Part shown: piece by piece, positions 36,592-45,116 of the stretch
How positions within the stretch are numbered: the stretch's first letter is position 1
Layout of the letters: each line of letters starts with the position of its first letter
NCBI RefSeq assembly: GCF_900172335.1
Contig: NZ_FWFX01000016.1
Location: 24,952 to 88,951, forward strand
DNA length: 64,000 bases
Direction: 5' to 3'
Origin: Roseovarius albus
GTDB lineage: Bacteria > Pseudomonadota > Alphaproteobacteria > Rhodobacterales > Rhodobacteraceae
The notes under the pieces: generated by a model
Seen by the model: only the letters and a program-made list of their open reading frames with translations
The model's database searches: none
Told to the model about the DNA's origin: nothing
Translations under genes and position numbers: made by a program

Positions 36592-37827
36592 ATGGCAGCC
36601 CCAATTTCCGAAAACTGGGAGATAACGGCGGCGTTGAATGATCTCACGGATTGGCTAATCCAACAGGGACTTGAGAGCACGCCCGTCGAGATTTGGCTCG
36701 AGGCCTGCTGCAACCGGCTTGTCACGGTCGGCATACCCTTGCAACGCATGAGCGTGTCTATGCAAGCACACCACCCTGAGATAGGTGCCGTCGCCTTTCG
36801 TTGGAACCGTGATGGCGAAAACGAACGGGAAGATTTTCTTCGCACTACAGAAGTAGAAGAACATTTCTTACTAAGCCCAATTTACCATCTGTTGAGCAAC
36901 AACACCGAAGAGATTAGGCAAAGACTGACGGTGCCGGATCCAGACTTGAACTTCCCAATCTTTGACAACTTTCGCGAACATGGATCCACTGATTTTTTTG
37001 CCGCAAAGCGGTTGTTTCTTCGCGAGGACAACGCAACCCCTGTTGACCCGATGCAACCAGAAGAGGGCGTGGTCATATCCCTGACAACTGATGCGCCAGA
37101 TGGTTTTGCCGATGCCCACCTGGATGGTTTGCGCCAGCTATTGCCACCTCTTTGCCTGACCCTCAAATCCGCTGCAAACCGGGTTATGGCCGAAGATATC
37201 ACGGCCGCATACTTGGGCAGTGATGCAAGCAAGAGAGTCCTGTCCGGGGATATCACCCGCGGATCCACTGAGACGATCCCAGCGGTAATTTGGGATTTCG
37301 ATTTGAAGGGATTTACCAAACTGTCAGAAACCTTGCCCGGGACCGTGATTATCGAAATGTTGAATGACTACTTTGCCGTGGCAGTGGAGGTTGTCGAAGG
37401 CCATGGTGGGAATGTCTTGAAGTTCATGGGCGATGGCATGCTAGCCATTTTCGACATAAATCAGGTTCCTGATGCTCGACGCGTTTCAGTTGAGGCCGCT
37501 CTGAAACTACGCGAAGCCTTTGTATGTCTGAATGAGCGGCGGGTGGCAGATGGTTTGACGACTACAGATTTTACGCTCGCTCTCCATGCCGGTGATGTCC
37601 TCTATGGGAATATCGGCGGTAAAACCCGACTTGATTTCACGGTGATTGGCCCTGCGGTCAACACGACCGCACGTATATTGGGCATGTGCAGCGCCGTCGA
37701 TCACGACATCGTAATTTCCGACAAGGTTGCCGCTCCACTGTTGGAAAGCGTTCCTGATTTGGTTTCTCTTGGCCAATATCGCCTTCGCGGTGTCCGAGAA
37801 CGCCAAGAACTCTTCACACTGGATTAG
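36592..37827 (+). CDS. class III adenylate/guanylate cyclase
   Basis: A 411-residue cyclase expected to make cAMP (or cGMP). The C-terminal catalytic domain, from about residue 233, has metal-binding Asp238 in FDLKGFTKLSE and a second Asp near 281 in KFMGDGMLAIF, plus LHAGDVLYGNIGG, FTVIGPAVNTTARI with the transition-state Asn and Arg, and a C-terminal RLRGVRE. The first 230 residues form an N-terminal region common to soluble bacterial cyclases, with no membrane segment, and may sense a signal. AGAGGA precedes the ATG. It follows the SARP regulator, which carries a degenerate version of the same domain. Confidence 0.87.
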   Translation: MAAPISENWEITAALNDLTDWLIQQGLESTPVEIWLEACCNRLVTVGIPLQRMSVSMQAHHPEIGAVAFRWNRDGENEREDFLRTTEVEEHFLLSPIYHLLSNNTEEIRQRLTVPDPDLNFPIFDNFREHGSTDFFAAKRLFLREDNATPVDPMQPEEGVVISLTTDAPDGFADAHLDGLRQLLPPLCLTLKSAANRVMAEDITAAYLGSDASKRVLSGDITRGSTETIPAVIWDFDLKGFTKLSETLPGTVIIEMLNDYFAVAVEVVEGHGGNVLKFMGDGMLAIFDINQVPDARRVSVEAALKLREAFVCLNERRVADGLTTTDFTLALHAGDVLYGNIGGKTRLDFTVIGPAVNTTARILGMCSAVDHDIVISDKVAAPLLESVPDLVSLGQYRLRGVRERQELFTLD

Positions 37828-37917
37828 GCTTGGGCTGTTGCAAAACAAGCTGTTTGGTGATCGGATCCATGTTGTATATTCTCATTGAACAACACAGCAA
37901 AATTTTAGGGATGCATA

Positions 37918-38868
37918 GTGCTTGGTATGGTCATAAACAACTTTCCCGTTATTCTCGGTGAAGGCTCGATGTACGAAAGGCTGCGCCGAGGTGGGAGTAG
38001 CGCGTTTGACCCTGAAATCGCCCATGCCGGTATGTTGTACGATGAAATCGGTCGAAAAGTACTTAGAGATACCCATCGCGAATATCTCGATATTGGACAA
38101 AAATACCAGATACCAATGGCTTGTGGCACTCCGACTTGGCGTGCTGGGGATGCCCGTGTCAAAAAATCCGCTCATGCCGGGATATCTGTAAATGCAGATG
38201 CCGTTTTGTTCATGGTGAAACTGCGTGACAGCTATGGGCCAAGCGCTTCGCCGATAGTCATTTCTGGTGTCACTGGACCTTACGGAGATGGGTATCTGCC
38301 AAACGAAGCACCGGACATCGATGCAGCGCGCGAGCTCCACAAGCCACAGATCAACGAATTGGCCGAGGCGGGTGTTGATTTCCTAAAAGCACTGACACTA
38401 CCAAGCTTTGCTGAAGCCAGAGGAATTGCCCAAGTGATGCAAACAACTGGCCTTCCATATGTGCTGAGTTTTGTCATTCGACCAGACGGCTGCATCCTCG
38501 ACGGAACACCGTTGGATTTGGCGATCGATACGATTGATCAAGAAACGCATTGGTCGCCAATGCACTATGCAGTCAATTGTGTTCACGCATCCGTTTTTTC
38601 TGCAGTTTGCACAGCAATTCGCGACAGCAACCCTACAGCCGCAGAACGGTTGCAGGGCATTGATGCCAATACATCAGCGAAAACGCCTGAGGAGCTAAAC
38701 GGGCTCACGGAGATAGATACTGAAGCACCTGATCAATTCGGCAGGAACATCGCAGCATTACTCGAGAATTTCGGTATAACGCATCTTGGAGGATGTTGCG
38801 GTTCTTCTACAGAACACATCGCCGCTCTTGCCCGGCGTATTTCTCAAAAAGAAATTGCTAATATTTAA
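37918..38868 (+). CDS. homocysteine S-methyltransferase family protein (second)
   Basis: A 316-residue member of the same zinc methyltransferase family as the gene at 31317 but clearly divergent. VILGEGSMYERLRRGGSSAF replaces the usual DGGxET start, FDPEIAHAGMLYD follows, SPIVISGVTGPYGDGY is the core, and the zinc ligands are Cys in YAVNCVHASVF and the pair in LGGCCGSSTEHI. The start is GTG 37918 nine bases after AGGGA, or ATG 37927. The altered front suggests a different acceptor or donor from ordinary homocysteine methyltransferases. It stands alone behind the cyclase. Confidence 0.82.
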   Translation: MLGMVINNFPVILGEGSMYERLRRGGSSAFDPEIAHAGMLYDEIGRKVLRDTHREYLDIGQKYQIPMACGTPTWRAGDARVKKSAHAGISVNADAVLFMVKLRDSYGPSASPIVISGVTGPYGDGYLPNEAPDIDAARELHKPQINELAEAGVDFLKALTLPSFAEARGIAQVMQTTGLPYVLSFVIRPDGCILDGTPLDLAIDTIDQETHWSPMHYAVNCVHASVFSAVCTAIRDSNPTAAERLQGIDANTSAKTPEELNGLTEIDTEAPDQFGRNIAALLENFGITHLGGCCGSSTEHIAALARRISQKEIANI

Positions 38869-39037
38869 GATCGCCGACACTCCGCCCCAAAGCCGCCGTT
38901 CAAGCTCGCTCCGGGCGGTTCTTCAAAGCCGACATAGGACGACGGTGCGAGCTGACAGTCATGAAGTGACTTGCAAAGCCTTCCTAAGGTCTCAAACCTC
39001 GGTATTGCATGCCTTTGCAAATATTAAGGACGCATCG

Positions 39038-41074
39038 TTAGGCAAGTCCAGCAAGTTTTTTCTCAATCCGTTCGTTCGCAGCGTGAAGCTCGTCAACTTC
39101 ACAGCCAGCTGCACCGAGTTCTAACGCACGTTTGAGATGTGCCTGCGATTGATGTAACAAATCTGCGGCTTCCAACGTGGGCAAAGATAAAGCACGCATT
39201 TCTTTCGAGATGGACAGCTTGCGCAATAGCGCAACCTCAAGCAGGGGTTGCTCTGTGTTCCGGTAATGTGCAGCGGCATCGCCAAGTGCGGCCTCAGCGG
39301 CGGTTAAGAGTGATATGATGTGTTCGGGAGGAGCATTCGTTGCGTGGGTCAGCAGGGCAGAACCTAAGGCGCCAGAGGCCATTGCCGCATCCTGCGGCAT
39401 CTTTCGATCAAGGTAGAATTGCAACGCTTTATTGAACTCGTCGATGGCCCGCTTGCGGCGCACCGGATCGTCATAGATTTTCGCTTGCCGCTCGATGACC
39501 GTCGCGACGCCAAACCTCGCGCCGGCCATGTTCATGACATCTCCTAGGTCACCAAAAAGTCGTGTGGCGCGGTCGAGTGCCGCGAACGCGTGGTCGAGGG
39601 TCTCAGTGAGTTCGGTGCCATCCAATTCGTCGGCGAGCAACAGATGGGCATTACCCAAATTGTTAAGCGCTCGTGCAACCGACGGCCGGTCATCGCCAAA
39701 CAATGCGATCGCCTCACTAGATCCACTGATAGCTGCGCGAAGCAAGTCTTGGCGAACAGGTGGCTTTGCGCGATGTGCCTGCGTCATCCGGGTCATCGAA
39801 ATGTGGTCAAGTGACGCCGCGCGCAAGTGTCCTTCCGCAGTGTTTGAAGTGATCATAAACGCCTCGATAGCGCGGTTCAGGAGGTCGCTTCCGTTGGCGT
39901 CGGTGGCATACCGGCCCTGAGACAAGAGAGAGAGGCCGAGCAAGTTCTGCGCTTCGGCAAATAGCCTAGGGTTGGAAGCGTCAACAACGGTCAGAATCGC
40001 ATGTGCAATGCGTTCGGCAATTTCGGTCACAGGACCACCAAAGCGCTCGCCATATTCGTAGAAGGCGCGCGCATAGGAGAGACGCCTTCGAGAAGGTTCA
40101 AGCGGATCAAGTACCGCGAAGCTGTCGGCGGCACTCGAAAGCAATGTGAATGCCCGCTCTGGTCTCTGACGTATCAGCGCGATGCGCGCTTGCGCCTCCA
40201 TCAATCGCGCGTTGTCCTCCAGCGGCTGTCTGAGAGCGCCAGAACTTGCCTCGCGCACCGAGGCGAGGAGGCGTTCAGCTTCTTCGAGATCGAGAACTCT
40301 TATTGAGGCTTCAACCGCTGAAAGCACGTTCTCAATACGAGGCGCAGATCCGCGGAGTGTTTCCAATTCTTGTTGGAGGGCACGGTAGTCGCTCGCTTTC
40401 TCGATAAGGAATGATTGAAGGTTTGCGAGGGTCATTTCCTCCGGTGCAAGCTCCCCGAAACGCAGCGCAAGAGCATCGAGGGTGCCTCTGGATTGCGCCT
40501 CAAGATTGTCCAGCTTCGCTGCGACGTCATCGATCTTGCGCTCGGTTCGATGGGCCGTTTGCAAACTTTCTGCCATGTAGGCAGGTGTCAGATCAGCCGC
40601 GTATTCCTTCGTGCGAAACAGCGGAGCGAGGGTGGAACGAGTAATTTTAATGAATAGCCTGCGCATCTCGGGGCGGCGCATCTCGCCAGTCGGGTCTGTC
40701 TTGTCGGAGAGTTTGGCGATCATCGCCTCGGTGCAAACCTCGGCGTCCATGCTATTTTCTGTGATCTCATGTGGCGTCAGAAGGCCAGCATCGACCATCT
40801 GGACGAAAAGGATATCTGCGTCCTTCGGAGCGTCTGGAGTGCGGTCCAAGGTGTTTTGCGCCGCCTCTGTTAGCTTGTCAGCCATGGTTACGATCGACTT
40901 CGGTGGGTGAGCGGCTATCTTGCGAATGGCATCGTAAACCGAGAGGCCTGACTTTGGGCCGGGAGCCGCGACAAACCCGCCCATCGCGACAAGCAGACGG
41001 ATGGCATTGACGAGGTTGTCCTTCTGGCGAAAAAACATTTTCAAATCCGTCAAGCAATGGCGAAAGCGTGCCAT
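39038..41074 (-). CDS. large TPR-containing hypothetical protein
   Basis: A 678-residue soluble protein without a named family. Residues 1-180 are helical and mixed charge; 180-240 contain a likely coiled coil (RKIDDVAAKLDNLEAQSRGT, ASDYRALQQELETLRG); from about 240 to 670 it is built of alpha-helical hairpins of tetratricopeptide type, for example ARALNNLGNAHLLLADEL and AEAQNLLGLSLLSQGRYA. The arrangement resembles TPR modules of signalling or STAND-associated proteins, but no enzymatic domain is visible. It converges with the preceding methyltransferase gene. A scaffold role is the most that can be inferred. Confidence 0.7.
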   Translation of the reverse strand: MARFRHCLTDLKMFFRQKDNLVNAIRLLVAMGGFVAAPGPKSGLSVYDAIRKIAAHPPKSIVTMADKLTEAAQNTLDRTPDAPKDADILFVQMVDAGLLTPHEITENSMDAEVCTEAMIAKLSDKTDPTGEMRRPEMRRLFIKITRSTLAPLFRTKEYAADLTPAYMAESLQTAHRTERKIDDVAAKLDNLEAQSRGTLDALALRFGELAPEEMTLANLQSFLIEKASDYRALQQELETLRGSAPRIENVLSAVEASIRVLDLEEAERLLASVREASSGALRQPLEDNARLMEAQARIALIRQRPERAFTLLSSAADSFAVLDPLEPSRRRLSYARAFYEYGERFGGPVTEIAERIAHAILTVVDASNPRLFAEAQNLLGLSLLSQGRYATDANGSDLLNRAIEAFMITSNTAEGHLRAASLDHISMTRMTQAHRAKPPVRQDLLRAAISGSSEAIALFGDDRPSVARALNNLGNAHLLLADELDGTELTETLDHAFAALDRATRLFGDLGDVMNMAGARFGVATVIERQAKIYDDPVRRKRAIDEFNKALQFYLDRKMPQDAAMASGALGSALLTHATNAPPEHIISLLTAAEAALGDAAAHYRNTEQPLLEVALLRKLSISKEMRALSLPTLEAADLLHQSQAHLKRALELGAAGCEVDELHAANERIEKKLAGLA

Positions 41075-41478
41075 ATCGCTGACCGGTTTGGCAACCTTGA
41101 AGTATTGGCACTAAATTGCTGGACGCTTCCGACTTGTTACGCACGGCGATGATAGATAGGACGACGCGTACCGCTCGAGAGGGACTTAAGAACCCAAATG
41201 ACTGCGGTATAGCTCAATGCGAACACTCGCCAAACAGTGTCGCTCTGTCTGTTATGGGAGTTCGAGCGGCCCTAAGATTCAGCGCAACAACTGACAGCAA
41301 GGTGTGAGTGCATGGGAGGCCCAGAGCTGACCTTGGGCGGATAGTCGCGGTACTGCGTTTGCGACCCAGTTTGCGGACAAAGCTGCCAAACCTGGCGGTG
41401 TTGCCAAGGCAAGCTTTTGCAACGTTGTCATCAAAATGCGGGGCACCCAAGCCGGAGACAATGTGTCCACCGTTGGCT
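41075..41478. other. gap without a supportable gene
   Basis: These 404 bases lie between the start of the TPR gene and the end of a LysR gene on the same strand, so they should carry the TPR gene's promoter. Short frames on both strands lack ribosome sites and recognisable content. Nothing else was seen. Confidence 0.4.
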
Positions 41479-42366
41479 CTAGTTTTTTGCTGACAGCAAG
41501 CCAAATGCGGTCCAGATCTCCGACATTACACGGCCAGCCGTCTGATCTCGTCGTCTGATAGCAAAAATCTCGGTATGTCTTGAGGGATAACCCTCCACCG
41601 TCAAGGGAACGAGCTCACCTTTCGTCAAATCCTGCTCCATCAAGTGATCGGGAATGCCACCCCATCCCAACCCTGCCTTTATGACCGATTTCTTCGCCGC
41701 GAAGTCAGAGACAGTCCAGCGCTGCCCGCCCGACAGCAAGTCTCTGCTCTGTTCGAATTCGTTGCTGCCCGTACCGGACACAATGACTTGCGTGTAGGTT
41801 TGCATTTCCCGTCTTGAGCGGACCCCGGAACGCTGTGCGGCGGGGAAGTCCGGGCTGGCGACTGGTCGGATTGTAACTGAACCCACCGGCAGGGTTTCGA
41901 CCTGATCAATAGGCACACCTTCCAGGCCAGCAACGATCATCTCAACTTCGCCATCCATAAGCCGCGCCAGAGGTCCGCCCATCATTTCGGTGGCAACCCG
42001 AATGTGGGTTCCAGGATATCGCCGTCCGACCTCTCCCAGCACGTGCAGGATCGGGTCCAGAGACATGGTTGCGGTCATGGCAATGGAAATCATCGGTTCT
42101 TGTTCGCTTCGAAGTCCGGCGGCGACCGATTTCAAACCGCGCACCTGTTCCAGCACCCGCACCGTTTCGCGAAAGAACACTTCGCCTTCCGCTGTCAGGC
42201 TGGGGCGGTAGGCGTCACGGGAGAACAGATCGAAGCCGAGTTCTGCCTCCAGCTTCCGGATTTGGTGACTGACGGCGGATTGTGCCTTGTTTAACCGCTC
42301 AGCCGCCGCGCGGAACGTTCCAGCGGCGACGATGGCATCGAGAGCGACAAGTTGGTCGAGGGTCAT
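41479..42366 (-). CDS. LysR-family transcriptional regulator
   Basis: A 295-residue regulator. The N-terminal winged helix reads MTLDQLVALDAIVAAGTFRA, then AAERLNKAQSAVSHQIRKLE and AELGFDLFSRDAYRPSLTAEG. The effector domain follows (SIAMTATMSLDPILHVL, EVEMIVAGLEGVP, GWGGIPDHLM). ATG 42366 gives the canonical start; a longer frame to 42423 adds 19 unlikely residues. It is divergent from the GST-tautomerase-transporter operon, whose first gene starts 111 bases away, and probably activates it in response to its substrate. Confidence 0.87.
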   Translation of the reverse strand: MTLDQLVALDAIVAAGTFRAAAERLNKAQSAVSHQIRKLEAELGFDLFSRDAYRPSLTAEGEVFFRETVRVLEQVRGLKSVAAGLRSEQEPMISIAMTATMSLDPILHVLGEVGRRYPGTHIRVATEMMGGPLARLMDGEVEMIVAGLEGVPIDQVETLPVGSVTIRPVASPDFPAAQRSGVRSRREMQTYTQVIVSGTGSNEFEQSRDLLSGGQRWTVSDFAAKKSVIKAGLGWGGIPDHLMEQDLTKGELVPLTVEGYPSRHTEIFAIRRRDQTAGRVMSEIWTAFGLLSAKN

Positions 42367-42476
42367 CGGCGATCCATATGATCTTAAAAATAGATCATTA
42401 CCATGACAACTCGATATTATCAATTGCTCAATTGGGTTGCTAGGTCAGTCTCACACGCAAACAAAAGGAGCTTGTT

Positions 42477-43085
42477 ATGAAACTCTACTACAAACCCGGT
42501 GCCTGTTCGCTTGCCAGCCACATCATGCTGTATGAAGTGGGCGCAACCTTTGACATCGAGGCGGTCGACACCGCTGCCGGGCAGACGGAAAGCGGCCGGA
42601 ACTACCGCGAGATCAACGCAAACGGCTATGTTCCGACGTTGGAAACGGATGCTGGTGAGAACCTCAGCGAAGGTGTGGCGATCCTGCAATACATCGCTGA
42701 CAACAATGCGACACGCGCCTACTCCCCCGCTATCGGCAGCATCGAACGCGCGCGTTTTCAACAATTCCTGAACTACGCTGCCGCTGAATTGCACAAGGCC
42801 TGGGGGCCGCTCTTTTCCGACAATTCGACCGACGCAGAAAAGGACGCGGCAGAAGCAAAAGTTAAGACCAAATTCGACTATCTTGAGACTGTTTTGTCGG
42901 ACGGGCGGGACTTCCTTGTCGGCAATCAATTCTCCGTCGCAGATGCCTACACGTTTGTTCTTGTCAACTGGGCCAACTTCAAAGCGATTGACCTTAGTGG
43001 CTGGTCAAAGCTGGCGGATTACGTCGCCCGGATTGCCGCGCGTCCCGCGACCAAGTCTGCGTTTGTCGCAGAGGGGCTGGCGTGA
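42477..43085 (+). CDS. gstA: beta-class glutathione S-transferase
   Basis: A 202-residue cytoplasmic GST. MKLYYKPGACSLASHIMLYE has the beta-class Cys10 that forms a mixed disulfide with glutathione, INANGYVPTLETDAGENLSE supplies the cis-Pro and the Glu-Ser glutathione contacts, and FLVGNQFSVADAYTFVL is the C-terminal N-capping box. AAAGGAGC precedes the ATG. It leads an operon with a SnoaL-like protein, a 4-oxalocrotonate-tautomerase-like protein, a small protein and an EamA transporter, divergent from a LysR gene. The set looks like detoxification of an electrophile or aromatic-derived compound. The gene symbol is by family. Confidence 0.9.
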   Translation: MKLYYKPGACSLASHIMLYEVGATFDIEAVDTAAGQTESGRNYREINANGYVPTLETDAGENLSEGVAILQYIADNNATRAYSPAIGSIERARFQQFLNYAAAELHKAWGPLFSDNSTDAEKDAAEAKVKTKFDYLETVLSDGRDFLVGNQFSVADAYTFVLVNWANFKAIDLSGWSKLADYVARIAARPATKSAFVAEGLA

Positions 43086-43465
43086 TGGCCGGGCCGGATC
43101 ACACCGATATCCAGGATCTGATGGGCCGCTACTTCGATGGTCTCTATCACTCGGACAGCAAGGTCTTGCGCGGTGTGTTTCATGCCGACCTGACTTATGT
43201 GAACGGCACGTTGGGCACTTATGAGCACATGGGGCTGGAGGCCTACATGGAACGCATTGATGCCCGCACACCCCCTGCCACCCGCGGCGATCTCCGCGAA
43301 GAGGCAATCGAGCAGGTCACGCTCAAAGGGGATCGCATCGGCATAGTCGAGGCCCGCATGACCATGATGGGCCGCAACTATCAGGACCTTCTTACACTGA
43401 TCAACACGGACGATGGCTGGCGAGTTTTGACCAAGGTCTTCTCATTTGTTGAACGAAAGGACTGA
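43085..43465 (+). CDS. nuclear transport factor 2-like (SnoaL-type) protein
   Basis: A 126-residue cone-shaped NTF2-fold protein of the kind often annotated as putative lumazine-binding or SnoaL-like. DIQDLMGRYFDGLYHSDSKV is the N-terminal helix pair, VLRGVFHADLTYVNGTLGTY the first strands, and VEARMTMMGRNYQDLLTLIN and WRVLTKVFSFVER the final strands. ATG 43085 lies within TGATG, overlapping the GST stop; a GTG at 43082 is also possible. It may bind or isomerise a small molecule together with the GST and the tautomerase. Confidence 0.78.
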   Translation: MAGPDHTDIQDLMGRYFDGLYHSDSKVLRGVFHADLTYVNGTLGTYEHMGLEAYMERIDARTPPATRGDLREEAIEQVTLKGDRIGIVEARMTMMGRNYQDLLTLINTDDGWRVLTKVFSFVERKD

Positions 43466-43469
43466 AAAC

Positions 43470-43691
43470 ATGCCGTACGTAAATATCAAAGTAACCCAGG
43501 AAGGCGGTCCAAACGGCATCGGTCCATCTCCAGAGGAAAAGGCGCAGCTTGTCGCTGGCGTGACCGATCTGCTGGAAAAGGTTCTGAACAAGAGCCCTGC
43601 AACGACCTTTGTCGTGATCGACGAAGTGCCGCTGGATAATTGGGGCATGCGGGGCCAGCAGGTCAGCCATATCCGCGCCGCGCAATCCTGA
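43470..43691 (+). CDS. 4-oxalocrotonate tautomerase family protein
   Basis: A 73-residue enzyme of the tautomerase superfamily. After removal of Met the chain begins with Pro1 of PYVNIKVTQEG, the catalytic base of the family, and ends in the typical FVVIDEVPLDNWGMRGQQV segment, close to the cis-3-chloroacrylic acid dehalogenase and DmpI types. ATG 43470 follows AAAGGA; a TTG at 43446 would put residues ahead of Pro1 and block catalysis. It lies four bases after the SnoaL-like gene. Confidence 0.87.
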   Translation: MPYVNIKVTQEGGPNGIGPSPEEKAQLVAGVTDLLEKVLNKSPATTFVVIDEVPLDNWGMRGQQVSHIRAAQS

Positions 43692-43771
43692 CGCGAGGCG
43701 CTCCTCTCGCAATCGAACTCAGAACACAAACCGACGCGCTTGCCGGCGCGTCGGTACAAAGGAGGTATCCA

Positions 43772-43969
43772 ATGCATCGCTTTGACCCGTTCTACCCAAC
43801 ACGCAAGACCATATTCTTCATCAGGCTGGAAACCCGGCACATTGCCAGTCCATCACACCTGCATCAGCCCGACTGTTTTGAGCTTCCGAGTGAGGCCGGT
43901 CGTGTGCTACTCCCCAATCTCCCAGCGGTGCATGCCCAGCCACTGCACAAAAGGCAGGGCGTGTTATGA
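43772..43969 (+). CDS. small hypothetical protein with a near-perfect ribosome site
   Basis: A 65-residue product starting MHRFDPFYPTRKTIFFIRLE. The ATG at 43772 lies six bases behind AAAGGAGG (43758-43765), one of the best ribosome sites in the window, and the stop overlaps the start of the transporter gene (ATGA at 43966-43969). That placement supports real translation, perhaps mainly to couple transporter synthesis. The sequence is rich in His, Pro and Leu with no clear membrane helix and matches no family I know. Confidence 0.5.
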   Translation: MHRFDPFYPTRKTIFFIRLETRHIASPSHLHQPDCFELPSEAGRVLLPNLPAVHAQPLHKRQGVL

Positions 43970-44871
43970 AACGGTTCAATCTCGACCACGAGACTGTTGT
44001 AGGCTACGCTTGGATGTCCGTCGCTGTCCTGATCTGGGCCAGTTGGCTGGTGCTGACCACTTCAGGGCGCACAACCACCCTCTCGGTGCTTGATCTGGCA
44101 GGGTTTCGGGCTTTGATTCCAACGCTTTTTCTTGCCCCACTGCTTTGGCGCAGACGACGCCAGTTGTTCCGGATCGGCATAATACGATGCATGCTTTTGT
44201 CTCTCTACGGTGCGCCCTTCTCCCTATGTGTCGGAACAGGGTTGAGCTTTGCACCCGTTGCCCATGCGGGCGCGTTGGTCCCTGGCCTAATGCCAGTCTT
44301 CGCGGCGGTTCTTGGTGTGGTGTTTCTGGGCCAGCGATTGAATGTGCGGCAAATGGTTTCCTTCCTGCTCATCTTATCAGCATCTGCCGTGGTTGTTTTT
44401 CAGGTGTCGGTGGCCCCCTCCGCAGACGACATCTGGATTGGTCACGTCTTGTTTCTGCTGGGCGCGCTGTTTTGGGCCTGTTTCGCAGTCACAATGCGTG
44501 CGCTCGGTGTATCCCCCTATCTGGCGACAGCCATCGTGGGCACCGTGTCGTCCGCAATTGTCGCCCCATTCTGGATGCTCTCTGGCCTCTCGGCCCTCGG
44601 CTCGGCAAGTATACCAGACATTCTGTTTCAGACCGTCTTTCAAGGTGCCCTCTCGGGCTTGGTTTCGCTCTTTGCCTTCACGCAAGCCCTTCGATTGCTA
44701 GGCATCGGGGTGAGCGCCCTCTCCGCCCTGACGCCAGGCGTGGCGACACTGCTTGCGATGCCCGTGCTAGGTCAGATGCCCGGCCACATTGAGACCATGG
44801 CCTTGGTCGTCGTTGTGCCGGGTTTGGCGGTTGGAACGCTCAACAGCACAAATGCCAGTTCCAGCAGGTGA
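43966..44871 (+). CDS. EamA/DMT-family transporter
   Basis: A 301-residue inner-membrane carrier of the drug/metabolite transporter superfamily with about ten membrane segments in two EamA halves (VAVLIWASWLVLTTSG, LVPGLMPVFAAVLGVVFLG, LLGALFWACFAVTMRALG, GIGVSALSALTPGVATLLAM). Direction and substrate are unknown; members export amino acids and many metabolites. It overlaps the small upstream gene by four bases and ends the LysR-controlled GST operon, so efflux of a toxic substrate or product is plausible. Confidence 0.85.
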   Translation: MKRFNLDHETVVGYAWMSVAVLIWASWLVLTTSGRTTTLSVLDLAGFRALIPTLFLAPLLWRRRRQLFRIGIIRCMLLSLYGAPFSLCVGTGLSFAPVAHAGALVPGLMPVFAAVLGVVFLGQRLNVRQMVSFLLILSASAVVVFQVSVAPSADDIWIGHVLFLLGALFWACFAVTMRALGVSPYLATAIVGTVSSAIVAPFWMLSGLSALGSASIPDILFQTVFQGALSGLVSLFAFTQALRLLGIGVSALSALTPGVATLLAMPVLGQMPGHIETMALVVVVPGLAVGTLNSTNASSSR

Positions 44872-45116
44872 TTTTCGTCTTAGTTGTGCTTACATGCCTG
44901 CTCATCACGAAACCTAACGAATACCCTCCCGGCCCATTCCGGACGTTGGCCAGCCCGTCACGCGCTGCACCGCAGCTTACCATAAGCGGACGTAGATCAA
45001 TCGCGTAGCCAAAACCGTCAGAGAAATGACCGGGGCACAGGAAAGCTGTTGTATGGCTGCCCATGCGGCCATGTCTGGTCTCAGCAGTAAGAAATTCAGC
45101 GACTTTGCAGGGCAGG

